A stretch of 64,000 bases of DNA from Strix aluco. Its lineage: Eukaryota > Chordata > Aves > Strigiformes > Strigidae. Numbering within the stretch: the first letter of the stretch is position 1; each line of letters starts with the position of its first letter. The notes beneath the pieces are model-generated. The model was not told the DNA's origin, did not search any database, and saw nothing but the letters and a program-made list of their open reading frames with translations. A program made the translations under genes and the position numbers. The DNA lies in the NCBI RefSeq assembly GCF_031877795.1, contig NC_133933.1:22100029-22164028 (forward strand), given 5' to 3'. This document shows, one piece after another, positions 1 through 11,107 of the stretch.

Positions 1-1
1 T

Positions 2-1141
2 TTGACCAACCTGGAACATAAGAACTCCCTGGTGTTTTACTTGGGACGTACTTGGATTAAAGGTGTACTCACAATTCTTCCTTCAGTAGTAGATAAAGGT
101 ACTACACAAATAGAAAAGGAACATGTAGTACCATGGTGGAAGTGTGAAAAGGTGTATGATTGCAGCAACGCAGACTCAATAATTCAAAGAATTCCTCCCT
201 TAGCAGCTGCTTTGAAGTTTGGTTGTTACTGTCGAGGTTTTCATAATAACCTCACTTTGACAAGTACATTTATACCCAGGAGAGGATACCTTTTTAGTTG
301 TAAGAAATCTACCATTCAGAGTCCAGGACCTTTAGTTTGGGCATTAAGTGATGGAACCTGGACAACTCACTCACCAGTAGACGGTAAGGTGAAACAAGTT
401 ACTTTAGGCCTGCCAACATTGTGTCCAAGTTGGAAGAAATCACCATTCAAAGGACCCTTAGAAGATTTAAGATTAAAACGAACCAAGAGGTCTGAAACAG
501 ATGATGACACATGGAATGAACCATCAACAGGAGTGAAAATTGGCTGGGCCTTAGAGTCCCTTTTGAACCCAATAGCTTCATATAGAAACAGGGAATGGCT
601 CTATCAGTTAACAGGACAAGTAGAAAAATTGGCCAACGTCACAAGGAAAGGATTTAGAGAATTAAACATTCAATTACAGGCAACTTCCCGAATGACACTT
701 CAGAATAGGATGGCATTAGACATGCTTCTGCCAAAGGAGCATGGAGCGTGTGGATCTCTCAAGGATAGCTTAGATCATTGCTGCATTCATATTCCTAATG
801 TCACTCAGGATGTAGAGCATGATCTAGATCTCTTAGGCAAAATTGAAAAAGAAACAGAAACAATTCGAGAAGATATGTCCGAAGATTAGTTGGGAAAGAT
901 TTTTAGTGGATTAGGATAGAACCTGAGCTCTTGGCTGAAATCCCTAATCGAGACCTTGTTTTTGCTGTTAATTGTCTTTGTGATGATCATGTTAATTTAT
1001 GCCTGTCTTAAAAGACAGTTTATTAATAGACTTGCAGCCCACCGAAGGATTATGAGAGAAGTACCACATATGCCACCTGAATACAGTCCACCACCAAAAT
1101 ATGGTGAAACAAATACTAACTTTGAAAATGAAAATGAATAA
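2..1141 (+). pseudogene. ERV-1 env, 5'-truncated by the window edge, with stops
   Basis: Retroviral envelope glycoprotein, the precursor that is cleaved into a receptor-binding surface subunit and a membrane-anchored fusion subunit. The first 295 codons are open. A basic furin-type site (KRTKR, about residues 159-163) divides the parts. The fusion subunit has a heptad-rich stretch, the hallmark LQNRMALD segment (about 233-240), and a cysteine at about 250 followed by a CC pair at about 260-261. Nine residues separate them, rather than the six usual in gamma- and alpharetroviral Env. TAG stops at 887-889 and 917-919 interrupt the frame. The same frame then continues through a hydrophobic membrane span (about 956-1010) and a short tail to TAA at 1139-1141. 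It is a non-functional relic as it stands. Confidence 0.88.
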
Positions 1142-1176
1142 AATGTGAAAGTATTGAAATAATTTTCAACACTTTC

Positions 1177-1188
1177 AAAGGGGGGAAA
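1177..1188 (+). other. polypurine tract of ERV-1
   Basis: The purine run AAAGGGGGGAAA directly abuts the TG that opens the LTR. This is the position where plus-strand DNA synthesis is primed in retroviruses, and it fixes the LTR start at 1189. Confidence 0.85.
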
Positions 1189-1771
1189 TGTTATCGATTT
1201 ACCAATAAGTAGAAGAAATTGTGTTTGATTTAATAGAAATATAAAATCATAAGAAATAGTTAGTAAAATTTTTACTTGTTGTGGTTTGTATTAGCAACCG
1301 ATTGCTGCTTTAAAATCACCTATACAGTCCCATACCAAGGCCGAAGAGATTGGTCATAATCATTTAGTAGAAACGTTTGGGACCTAGGTAACCAAATACA
1401 AACTGATCTGTAAGTTGATTTATAATATATATATATAGGACCAGGAGAATACAAGTAGTTGTCAAAGTTTAGGATTAACAGGAACTGGGGGAAACAACCG
1501 TAACAGTTTACAAGTACCTGCCAAGGAAACTGTGTCCTTGGGAATTATGTTTGTGTATGAAACTGTGTCCTTGGGAATTGTGTTTGTGTATGAAACTGTG
1601 TACTTGGAAATTGTATATGAGTAAGTTCTATATAAGATGCGTGATTTCAGTGCTTGGTGCGCATTGTTGGTGAGAATACTCCCCTGCGCGCCCGGCCGTC
1701 AATAAAGAAGTGTCTGCTTATCTGCATCAAATTGGTGTTGATAAGTTCTTTATTCTGGATTTTCGGTAACA
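1189..1771 (+). repeat. ERV-1 3' LTR (583 bp)
   Basis: The LTR starts TGTTATCG and ends CGGTAACA, an imperfect inverted terminal repeat of the kind integrase recognises. U3 holds a 33-bp motif in about three tandem copies (1528-1560, 1561-1593, 1594-1620), which look like enhancer repeats. A TATA-like TATATAAG follows near 1628, and a polyadenylation signal AATAAA lies near 1700. The order of repeats, TATA, poly(A) signal and terminal CA is that of a complete U3-R-U5. The 5' partner LTR lies outside the window, so age cannot be estimated by LTR divergence here. Confidence 0.88.
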
Positions 1772-2330
1772 CCTTGTGGCAGGTGCATCCGCCCAGTGAA
1801 AACAGAGCTTCCTGGCTGCTGAAACGTGGCAGTTTCTGGCTGTCTTTGTTTTCAAGGTCTCGCAGTAGCTGAGACCTTTGACCAATGGGAGCCGCTATTG
1901 ACTACAGGTCAGATTCGGTCTGGGTATAAACGGAGTCCCCTGGGGGAGCCATTTTGAGCTCGTCCCCTGGAGCTGCACGCTGCGGTCAGGACTCTCCCCT
2001 TGGGTTCGGGACGCCGCCCAGGGAAACTCCTCGAGGTGCCTTGGGTTGGGACGCTGCCCTGAGCAGGTCCTCGAGGTTGAGAACCCTCACTTTCTAGGTG
2101 AGTGATAGAGCGTTTTGGGTTGTCGTTAAACCCTAGGTAGTGAAGCCTTGTTTACGTTTGGGGTTGTCGTTAAACCCCTGGGGTGTGAGGCTTTGTTTTA
2201 CCCTTCGGGTTCCCGTTAAACCCCAGGAAGTGAAGCTTGCGTTTGGGGTTGTCGTTAAACCCCTGGGGAGTGGGGCTTTGTAAAGTATTTTGGGTTATTG
2301 TTAAACCCCAGAAAGTTATCCTGTTCTCCT
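1772..2330 (+). repeat. LTR-like repetitive block with five GTTAAACCCC repeats
   Basis: This is not typical unique intron sequence. A TATA-like GGTATAAACGG lies near 1922, followed by a GC-rich segment in which a CTCGAGGT-type motif occurs twice (near 2030 and 2070). Five imperfect copies of a roughly 44-bp unit containing GTTGTCGTTAAACCCC begin near 2117, 2161, 2206, 2246 and 2291. The layout suggests an LTR or a piece of another ERV into which ERV-1 inserted, or which lies beside it. The family is not recognised, and its ends and orientation are uncertain. Confidence 0.45.
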
Positions 2331-5300
2331 CTTGCGGACATTCGGATCTGTAATCTACGGAGAGCTGACTGGTGGTTTTATGAAAAAAAGAAATCTATTT
2401 ATTTTTTTAAATTGGTGGTGGGTTGCTTATTTGGAAGCCTCCGTAACACACCTTCATGGGTAGTACTACAGAAGTCTACGTTGGTGTCTTCATAGTTCAT
2501 CAAAAGAGTTTTTTAACAGCTACTTTTTGGTCAGTGTATTTGGAATTGTTCCCTTGTGATCTGCTCTAGAAACTGATTGTACGCATGTGGGTAGGATGTA
2601 TTTCTTAGAAGCTATCCTGAAGTCAGCTCCCTGCTTTCCCTCACCTGCCACAGGTTTCAATTTGCCTTGATTTGGAGGCAGTAACCTAAAAAGAAGGGAG
2701 TCAGAAAAGCAGAAATGAAAGAACAGGAGTAAACTAGAACGGGATTATACTAAGATTTTTTTCTCTCACACCAGTTTTATGGTTGATATTGATGATTCAC
2801 AACAGTGAGTACAGAAGGGTCTGATGGGGTTGGTTGCAGCCAGGGGACACGGTTGAAAACCGGACCCAAGTGTGTAGCAAGTGGTGTTCTCTGTGACTCG
2901 TAGGTTATTCTTAGGCACTTTATTTTAGGCAGCTGGATCCCCTGGAGAATCCAGCTGCAAGGATGTAGTGGAGAGGTGTTGACATTCACTGGTTTTCTTT
3001 TTGCACACATTTCCATTGTGTAGGGAGACTCAGACTGCTCTGTGTAGCTTGCTGGAGGTGTTTACGTCTGCCCACTGAAACCCCAGTGAAGTGTTTAACG
3101 TTTGGTGAGAGGAATCCAGGCCTGAATTTCCCTTTTGATCTTCTGGTGTAGATTCAGCAGCACACTGGCAATACTTGTGTTACCACTGTCATCGCTGCAG
3201 CTGTGACCAGAAGTTTGTGGTCCCTGGGGCTCTTCATGTGCTGTTCACTCCAGCTCTGACTTCTGTTGAAATGTGAGATGAGAGCTGGTGTGTGCATACC
3301 TAGGCATGCAAGGAATTTGGTTTTGGAAAGATGAATGCCATCAATAGAAGTGTTCACCAGGAGTGTTTTTACACTGATTAAAATCTACTATAGACAAGCA
3401 GGTTCCACATGAAGTGTTTGGGTTCTATGGTTGATGACAGGTTTGCGACTCACTCGTGTCATTTATGCCATATTTCAAAGGGCCTGAATTCCTGCCAGCT
3501 GTAACTGGTGAGCTGGGTAACCAGCAACTGTGGTGATGCAGTCCTTATGCACCAGTTCCCAGACAGGCTTGACTGTGTGCCAGCGTTTCCCCAAAGTCCC
3601 AGGAGCCTTCGGCTCTACGCTGCTTGTCTGCTTTGGTGCAGAAGGAGCTGAACAATAAATCCTGGAGTACAGCTTTGCTAGAATTCAGGGACGAAGGGAT
3701 TTTTGGAGGTTGTTTGGCCCCAATTTGACTTCCCAAATGAATTGCTTTGCTGTTGGCGTGAAGGGACACTGACCCATCAGAGCTTCTGCAGAACTGCTTT
3801 CTGGAAGGCTTTACATTACAGGCATTAGCTGGTCCCATCTATTTCCCGCCTTTCTTCTTTGTCTTCTTTTTATAAAAGGGAATTTATGATTTGCCAAGTT
3901 CATTTCTTTAGAACAAACAGGTATAAATCCAGCTGTAAATGATGGCTTGTTGCACATGTTGTTCTGCATGGGGCAAGATTGCTATAGCCAATAACTACAT
4001 AGCCAAGGTCTGCTGTAAATTCCCTTGCCACGCAGATTTATGTCAGCTGTGAAAAGGCAGCACTGGGTGAATATGCCTGAAAAATTTAGTGTTGAAGAGG
4101 CAGGTCTTAAAGGGGAATGAACAACTTCCTCCACACCAGCTGCTTTGTGAACTCAGTGAATTTGCTGACCCACCGCCTTTCCGTGTCCCAAGTATAGGTT
4201 TGTTCCCAATCATGAAGCGGGGAGAAGGGTGTGAGATCTGTACTGCTTTTGGCCCTTACCCATGTTTTGTGGTGCCTGGTAGAAGGTTGGGGAAAAGTTG
4301 CAGAATCCTGCTAACAGAGGTTGTGGCAAACAGATCCCTTCAGGGTTTTGTATGGAGCTTTCTGTCATTCCCTTCTCACCAATTCTGAGAGAGCACTGTA
4401 AATTTTCCGTGCTGGTAGATGTCAGAACAGGAGCAAGGCACATCTGTCTCGCATCACACTGCCTTTACCCAGAGACACGTTCAAGCAAACAAGGTGGGAT
4501 AGATTTTTTTGGTTCTGCTCATTTTTGTGAATGTTTGCAAAAATTCAAACAGGCAGCTGAATCTCAAATAATTCAAAATTCAGTTAGTGGTGGAAAGAAG
4601 GCTCTACTGGAAAAATGCACAAGCGAAACCTTCCCACATGCTTTAAAATTGTCTGCCTTTACAACTGAAAATCAAGTGGCAAATGACAAAACCCCCCCTG
4701 AACTCTAAAGGATTGTGCAGCGCTCGTAGCTTAGAATAAGTGAGCGCAATGTCTTGTCCCGTTGCTCCACTGAGTTTCATAGCTAAGAGCCCAGCTATTG
4801 CTTTGAGACTGGGTTGTCATGCCTCAGATTCTGAGGCTTCCTCATTTATCACCTTTAATGATCCATGCAAAAATGCAAGCTGATTAGAAAATGCCTTCAT
4901 CACTTGATGTAAAAACAAAACCAAAAACCCAGTAAAAAAACCAAAACAAAAACCCCCATCCCCAAGACCAAAATTCTACCTACAAACACACTAATTTGCT
5001 TCCAAATAACTCCTGAATAATTTGTTTAGCTTGACTGTGACATTGGCTTGAATGTCTGCAGCTGAAGGCCACACACATTCCTTAGCTGTGACTTGGGAAC
5101 CTATTCCCACTCAAGGGAGCCACCTTGTAGATGGGGGCAAATCAGCAAATCAAGCCCAACTGCAATGGGACCATGACGTAGATCTTGCTCTGCTCTGACA
5201 TCTGTCTTACCCTGTTCTCTGTCATGAGAGAAATGCCCTTCAGATGGCCACTGCCTGACGCCAGGGTGTGGAATCAGGCCAGCAGCCCGAGTAGCTCCCG

Positions 5301-6909
5301 GAGGAACCAGCCCTCTACAAGAGGGGAAGGATGTTTCTCCTGTAGGTGTTAACGTAGCAAAGAGGGGGACACAGTGAAAGTGAGAGTGTGGAGAAGCAGA
5401 TTCTTCTTTTGCTTTTATTGCAAATGCTGGGCTGCCTGTCCTGTAGCCAGCAGGTTTAGCTACTACGTAGCGCAGAGAATTAAAGCTGAGTTAATAAGAA
5501 TTGAACTGCCTGCTGCCTTGTTTTCTCTAACAGCCATTAAAAGCTGCTCTGTCTTTAGGTCTCTCAAGGCAGCGAAAGTAATGGTTGGGTAAATTTGTTA
5601 TTGACTCGAGCTTTACTGTTTCAAAATGCATGGGGCATTTGAAACCCTTAAATTGAAAGGTCAATAGTGCCTATATGCTTAGATTCCTAAAAACCAAGGA
5701 AACAAACAGTTCCCCCTCACCCGCCCAAAACCCAAGTGTTCCCCTGAAAATCTGTGTAGATCCTGATATTAACGATTAATTAACATTTTGTGCTCCTTCA
5801 AGATCTCCAGATGTCAGGGTGTTTTTTTCAAAGCAGCAGCTGTAAGGTAACTTTCTGGGGAGGAACAGCAAGTATGAAACTGTGTCTGCCAATGCTGCAA
5901 GTGTGTGAAGCAAAAAGTGAAGTGTTTAAAAAGGTGAATGAGAAGAGGGTAATTACCAAAGCAGAAGCTTAATTAGGATAGCGGGATCAGTTCTTTACTG
6001 CATGCTTGCAAGAAGATCATTAGGGTCTTCCTTTTTATATCTCATGCAGAAAGGAGCACTTAATAGCACAGTGCTACTTAAAACCACTTTGGGATTTGTC
6101 TCTGTAGCGGTTCACAAAGAAGTAGGTTGCTCGCTTTATCGGTGCCACTCCTGGTGACACTGCGAGGTATCGTAGCGCATCCCACGTGCGTTCTGCCTCC
6201 AAGAAAAGCTTTGCTTGGCTTATCGAAGCAGTAAGACGGGAGGCTTGCAGACCAATCCGGGCAACAGTTCATAAATTCAAACAAGACCCCAAATCAACAA
6301 CAGGCAGCATGGGAAAACTAAAATACATATGATAGTCAAGTATTGGAAAATGAGTTTGTTTTCCAGTCTCTCTGCCAAGATCTGATTTGAGAGATGTTAC
6401 AGGAGCCCCTGAGAGTGGATGGTGTTGGCAATAAGCAGTAATTCTCTGTTGTAAGAGTAACTTGGGAGTCTTGTCCATAGATCCCAACAGGTAACTTAAA
6501 TCTTTAACACCAGCTTATCTTTTAAGTGTGAATGGATGTGTGGACTTCTGAGCCTTCTCACCCTTCTCCTTAGAGGAGGGAGGAGGTCACTTCTGCAAAG
6601 CTCCGGGACACAAAACCTTTTCACTGCTTACTTGGGACTTAAATTTTGAGGGCCCTCATGTGAAATGTTTAACATAGCTCCTTGTACAGCGGCCAACTTT
6701 GTATTTACAAATGTGAAATGAAAGCTTTTCTTTTTGAATTTAAAATCCCCCCAAGTAAGCTGGAAGGAGAGAAGAAGAAAAGAACTCAGAAAATGATTGG
6801 AATTTACTTTATTTTACAAAATGCAGTTACCTCTGCCGTTCCCCCTCCCCCTTTCTTTTTTTTCTTGTAACCTCAGCAGCGTGAGCAGAAAGAAATGTTT
6901 CTCTTTCAG
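2331..6909. other. presumed TOGARAM2 intron, no gene recognised
   Basis: About 4.6 kb without any segment that combines splice sites and recognisable protein similarity. The short open frames here (for example 4298-4708) lack codon or splice support. A preceding TOGARAM2 exon was looked for by eye, using the TOG-domain residues that should come just before 6910, and was not found. That exon probably lies upstream of the window. Confidence 0.5.
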
Positions 6910-6996
6910 ATAACAGACTGATGCTGCAAGCTTTTGGCCACCGAGTGCGTTTCCTCAGCGGCCAGGCTCTGCTGGATGTCACAGAACATCTCTCAG
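6910..6996 (+). CDS. TOGARAM2: TOGARAM2 penultimate exon
   Basis: Internal exon of TOG array regulator of axonemal microtubules 2, a TOG-domain protein whose paralogue TOGARAM1 binds tubulin and shapes ciliary microtubules. The acceptor is CTCTTTCAG before 6910 and the donor CAG|GTATTG follows 6996. The open phase reads NRLMLQAFGHRVRFLSGQAL and onward. It lines up with the part of the TOGARAM1 C-terminal TOG domain that contains LLLQPFCTKAQFLNGKAK, including the QxF and FL.G positions. Length is 87 nt, entering with two bases of a split codon and leaving with one. That phase fits the next exon at 9278 exactly. The paralogue match fixes TOGARAM family membership, and the adjacent PCARE makes TOGARAM2 rather than TOGARAM1 the best assignment. 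Confidence 0.88.
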
Positions 6997-9277
6997 GTAT
7001 TGCCTGCTTCAGCTAATCTCCACTTCTAAATGAAGAAGTCTTCAGAGGGAACATTTAGAGGGAAAGCCTCTGAATAGACGGTGCAGTAGCTCATCAAACA
7101 CTGGAAGGTTCTGAGCTTGTCTCTCCTGTGAGATACACGTAATAGGTGTATTTGGCAGGGGTTTGCCTGGCTGCTGCAGAGGTGTGCAGCATGTGAGATG
7201 AGGACAGCACTCGGGCTCCGGCGCTGAGCTCTCACTGGGGCATCTCAGCAGCTGCCTCCAGGAAAAAGAGGGGCTAAAAATACCCTGGCTGGCTCCTCTC
7301 TTTGAAGGACAGTACCGTAAATGTCGTGGACCTGGAAGAGGTCCCTTTTCTAACGTGAACAACCATCCTTCAGAAAAAATCGTGGTCACTGGTATTTCTG
7401 ACAATCAGTTTGGTTTGTCATCACGGGATTCTCATTTTTCTGTCGGAAATTTTTGACGCTGAGTTCTGCAGAGCCTGGGGGTCATAGCGTAGGTGAAAAC
7501 TCAACACACATGTTACAGGCAAGGATTTTGCGCAAGGCAGAATTTGGGGACGGAGGGGCAGAAGCCCAACCCATTTAGCCCAACCCACTGAGGCTCCCTG
7601 CCCGTGTTGCAGATATGACATTGGACTCCGAGCATTTCAGGGTGTGCAAACAGTCTATTTCTATATCAGTGGTGCCCGACACACTACAAAGGCAGCTGAT
7701 AATTGATTTAGAATAGTAGCTTGCTATGTCAGCAATAGCCAGGGAATGGAAAAAATGATAATCTCAATATATACTAGAAAAGACTATTTATACCCTTGCT
7801 TCAGTTAGGGCTGAATCCACTGCTAATTATGCCAGCATCTTTTAATCCAAGGTTTAATACACTTTGCTTCTTCATTATGAATCTCAAAAGGGCATGCTTA
7901 GCCATAGCGAATGTAGAAGGGCCTTTAAAGATCATTTGCATAAAGTAAATCTCCATAAACATCGAATTAGTTTTACAGTTATTTTAATCTTTTCTCAAAT
8001 AAAGCATCTGAACATAAATTGGGACTGCTTTAGAGGGAGCAGATGTTCTCTCTACGATTTACTGGAAACGGAGAGCTCTTTCTCTTCTGAAGCTCCATAG
8101 TGACCGCTGTGTTTAATAGCATTTAAACTCAAATTAACTCCCATTTTAAAATAGGTACCATAACCCTTCTTAGCAGAATTGTTTTTAGGTACTTTCAGGA
8201 GCTGTTTAAATGTTGATGACTTATGCTAGATTAACAGCATAGAGAAAATTGAGGTCCTTCCACTACAGAATAAGAAATGGTTACTTTTTAACAGAAACAC
8301 ATTAACATTTCCACTGAAAAGAAAATAAGAACTCTGTCTCCAGACCATTTCAGATTTTGATCTCTCAGCAAAATCTGCCGTGCAAGGAGCCTATTGGTCA
8401 TAAATTTTTGTTTGTATTCAATATAGTTCAGTTCAGAAAATGAGCTGAGAGCAGACTTCAGAGAGAATGAGAGGGAACGCTTGGGTTTTGTTAGATTTCA
8501 GCTCCCTGCGTAAGATTTTTTTCTATCTCTATATCCCTATTTCAGGGAACATTGTGAGGGTAAATGCCATTAAAATTGCGAGATGTCCAAATGCCATGGC
8601 AATGGGGTCTGGGTAATTATCTAAGACATCCTGACGTTTGAAACAGCTGTTCATTAGAAGCCACCAAGTATGAAGGGAAAAAACCTCAGGTTAGACCATT
8701 GTGCCAAAGACATCAGTTAGTCACTGATGTTTCTAATAAAACTGTCAAGTGGCACACATCTTTTGTGGGCTGGAGTTCTGAAGTGTGTTATTACACTGCC
8801 GTTTACTGTGTGCCACTGAGCAAAGGGAACTGCCAGATTAGACTGTTGGCATTTTTCATCAAAGGTCACCAAAAAAGTAATCATCCTTTTTATTAGAAAT
8901 CTTTCAATTACCTCTCTAAGCTGCATTTCAGAATCTTCAGCAGCTGGTTTAGACAACTTCTGAATGGAAGGAAACAGCGATTTGACATTTTTGTCATTTG
9001 TAATGCAGAAGTGGATAGTGAAATGATTTACAAAATGTGTGTGATTCACTTTACTAAGTCTGTCACGGATGCAAAGCCTCTGATTTGGAAAAATTAAAGG
9101 TCCTCAGAGGTTGGTTGTTCTGTTCAGTGAATGATCAGCCACTGTTGCCTGTTTCTGGATCATCAGGCTCTTTGTGCTTGCTGATATTAGCCAGAAAAGG
9201 CTTCCAAGAGCCAAAACTAAAGGTAGGTTCTTGTTTGCATTAAGGTTGTTAAGAAGCTTGTCTCTCTCACTTGGCAG
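6997..9277 (+). other. last intron of TOGARAM2
   Basis: A 2.3-kb interval between the two 3' exons, bounded by GT (6997) and AG (9276-9277). No mobile element, RNA gene or additional exon is evident. The open frames in it, on either strand, have no supporting splice sites or similarity. Confidence 0.75.
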
Positions 9278-9522
9278 TGCTCGTGGCATCTCTTTATCCC
9301 TCGAAACCCCAAGCTGTCAAGCACTACGTCCTGCCCATACTCTGGTTCTTCCTGGGAAACAGAGCCCTGCCTGTCGGAAGCAGCAATGTCAGGGCTGTGG
9401 TTGCCAAGCTTGCAAAGACCCTCAACCAAGTGATGGGCTTGAGCCTGAGGGACCACGCCGCCACTCAGCCTCAGCATGTGGCGAAGAACCTCTGGAACGT
9501 TTTGGGCCTGAATATCGGGTGA
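9278..9522 (+). CDS. TOGARAM2: TOGARAM2 terminal coding exon
   Basis: Encodes the C-terminal end of the last TOG domain. The acceptor is CTCTCACTTGGCAG, and the frame continues from the previous exon through a split GTG codon to a TGA at 9520-9522. The segment YVLPILWFFLGNRALP and the following NVRAVVAKLAKTLNQVMG and QPQHVAKNLWNVL match, in order and spacing, the conserved end of TOGARAM1 (VLWHLLGN, NIRTATAKLSKAL, QPPHIKKSLEEL). The protein ends a few residues after this helix, as in the paralogue. In human the next gene is PCARE on the opposite strand, as here. The matching 5' exons of the gene lie 43 kb further downstream in this window, which is the wrong side (see findings). Confidence 0.92.
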
Positions 9523-9660
9523 AGACTTGGTGTGCTCCAGGGAGCCGATGGAGAGATGTGGAATGGCTGGAAATTGCCTATTAGTGATAAAATAGCAACG
9601 CATGTACTTTATTCTACTGTATAAATGGCTGTGTGTCCTTTAATAAAGTGGCATTAACGC
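9523..9660 (+). other. TOGARAM2: TOGARAM2 3' UTR with AATAAA
   Basis: A short AT-rich stretch follows the stop codon, with an AATAAA at 9642-9647. It could be the host polyadenylation signal, giving a 3' UTR of about 140 nt. It could also belong to a truncated LTR, because a TATA-like TATAAATGG (near 9620) and the retroviral primer site (9709) are close by. The boundary between host and retrovirus in 9600-9708 could not be resolved by eye. Confidence 0.5.
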
Positions 9661-9708
9661 GATCACATTGGTTGTATAAATTGTGTCCGGGACTTCCGCA
9701 TCAGCAAG

Positions 9709-9726
9709 TGGTGCCCGAACAGGGAC
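9709..9726 (+). other. primer binding site, tRNA-Lys type
   Basis: TGGTGCCCGAACAGGGAC differs at one position from the complement of the tRNA-Lys3 3' end (TGGCGCCCGAACAGGGAC). This is where reverse transcription of the retroviral RNA starts, and it fixes the end of the 5' LTR to just upstream. Confidence 0.85.
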
Positions 9727-9870
9727 CCTCCTGTCGGTGCTCGCCCGAGCAAGAGAAGACGGCTCAGAGGGGGCAGAAGCAGCCGTAGCAGGCGCTGCCC
9801 CGGCGCCTGGGAAGACGCACGCGCAATCGTCGGGAATCTCGCCCTGATCAGGTGAGCGGCTGGGGAGGAG

Positions 9871-10359
9871 ATGGGGTCCAGGCTAAGCAGAGAAGAAGTG
9901 GCAGTGGTTAAGCTCCTCCAACATATACTCTCTAAGAGAGGATCATCTTATGATGAGGGAAACCTGAGGAAGTTGCTGTCATGGGCTCGGCAGCATGGAT
10001 TAATCCCCTCAGTGAGAGCAGCCTTTGAATTAGCTACTTGGGAAAAGATCGGCGCGGCACTGTGGGACGACATTAGCTCAGGCTCTAAAGACAGTGGGAA
10101 ATTCTCCACCCTGTGGAGATTGATCCTAGAGACTCTGAAGGAACTGAAAGCAGAACGGCAGACCCCCGCCTCTGCTTTCGCTGCCTTGTCAGCAGAGGCA
10201 GAAAGCGCTGGCGCTCAGGATTCCACTACTGCTGTGACGTTCGCGGGATCCCTGTTCCCCAAGGCGGCTCCTAAAAGGAGGGACGGGGACGCTTCACGCG
10301 CAGCACCCGTGCGGCAGGAAAGTCAAGAGCAAAAAGTAAACAGATTCACCACCGCTTGA
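9871..10359 (+). pseudogene. ERV-2 gag, matrix (p10-like) region
   Basis: Begins with ATG at 9871, MG-initial as expected for a myristoylated retroviral matrix protein. The first roughly 100 residues have the helical W-rich pattern of the betaretroviral p10/matrix family (WARQHG, WEKIGAALWDD, LWRLILETLKEL). The frame stops at TGA 10357-10359. A proline-rich segment continues in other frames (10360-10560), as expected of the domain between matrix and capsid, so the gag frame is broken. The 5' leader directly upstream contains the splice-donor-like site. Confidence 0.78.
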
Positions 10360-10559
10360 GTCCCCCCTTTCAAGCTCAAGGGAACAGTCACCGGAGCACC
10401 CCACCCCACTCCCGCCACCTCCTGCCCGACCCCGCGCGCGCCGCCGCCTCACCAGAGGAAGGCGCCGACCCACCCCTGCCCCCGTCCTCGCCTCCGTCAC
10501 CCTGATTGGTGCATGAACAATCTTGTTATGGTTCACAAGATCCACACTTGTGAGAACTA

Positions 10560-11107
10560 ACAAGAAAACTAGAGCAACTTGAAATGCAAATGAAGGAATC
10601 AGCTCAGCCTATTCCTACGGCACCGCCGCCACCCCCTCTTCCTATTAACACCTTTTTTCATGACACTGGTGGGGAGGGTGGTTGGTCAGGGGGAAACAGT
10701 GGCAATCGGGCCGCTGGCTCAAATGGGAGGGGGGACACTGGGAGGCGCAGGTGGTAATGGTAATCCAGCACACTGATGGCAGGGAGTTATTCGGGATGCA
10801 ATAATTGAGGGGCAGTTTAACGAGCTTGGACCAATGGTGTTTCCGGTAATAGTAACACCACACGGCAATGAGTGGGAGGCCTGAGATTGGAAAATGATTA
10901 AGGAGGCAAAATTAGCAGTAGCACAATATGGGTTAAAATCACCATATACTAATTCAGTCATTCAGCATATTTTTACAGCAAATTTATTAACTCCGTATGA
11001 TGTGTGCATGATTATACAAACCTTATTAACAGCTTCCCAACAATTGCAATTTTTTCAATGTTGGCAAGTGGCCTGCGAGGCTGCGGCAGCCACACCCCAT
11101 CGCAAGG
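10560..11107 (+). pseudogene. ERV-2 gag, capsid N-terminal fragment
   Basis: The open piece 10894-11107 reads through capsid motifs (AVAQYGLKSPYTN, then LTPYDV, then QLQFFQCWQ). These align with capsid of the neighbouring ERV-3 (NYGINSPEV, LCPYDI, QLQVFQSTW). An in-frame stop lies just upstream at about 10882, and the preceding bases encode a typical capsid start (VFPVIVTP). The sequence ends where CR1 begins at 11111. It is a relic. Confidence 0.72.

Larger units (their letters stand above)
1..1771 (+). mobile_element. ERV-1: 3' end of an endogenous retrovirus (env + 3' LTR)
   Basis: The window opens inside an endogenous retrovirus in the same direction as TOGARAM2, so gag and pol, if present, are outside. 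Visible in order are the end of the Env surface part, a basic cleavage site, the Env transmembrane part with two in-frame stops, a polypurine tract at 1177-1188, and a complete LTR at 1189-1771. It probably sits in an upstream intron of TOGARAM2, whose next recognisable exon begins at 6910. The stops show that env is decayed. The retroviral genus is not assigned. Confidence 0.9.

Noticed and set aside
2117-2310. Regularly spaced repeats reminiscent of a CRISPR array
   Set aside because: The units are imperfect, the spacers resemble one another, and the context is a vertebrate genome with LTR features.
4089-4708. Overlapping frames of 99-136 codons
   Set aside because: No splice sites match, and there is no similarity to the TOGARAM TOG domains expected in this interval.
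9217-9603. 128-codon frame antisense to the last TOGARAM2 exon
   Set aside because: The sense strand has a clear family match and splice site, so the antisense frame is a shadow of it.
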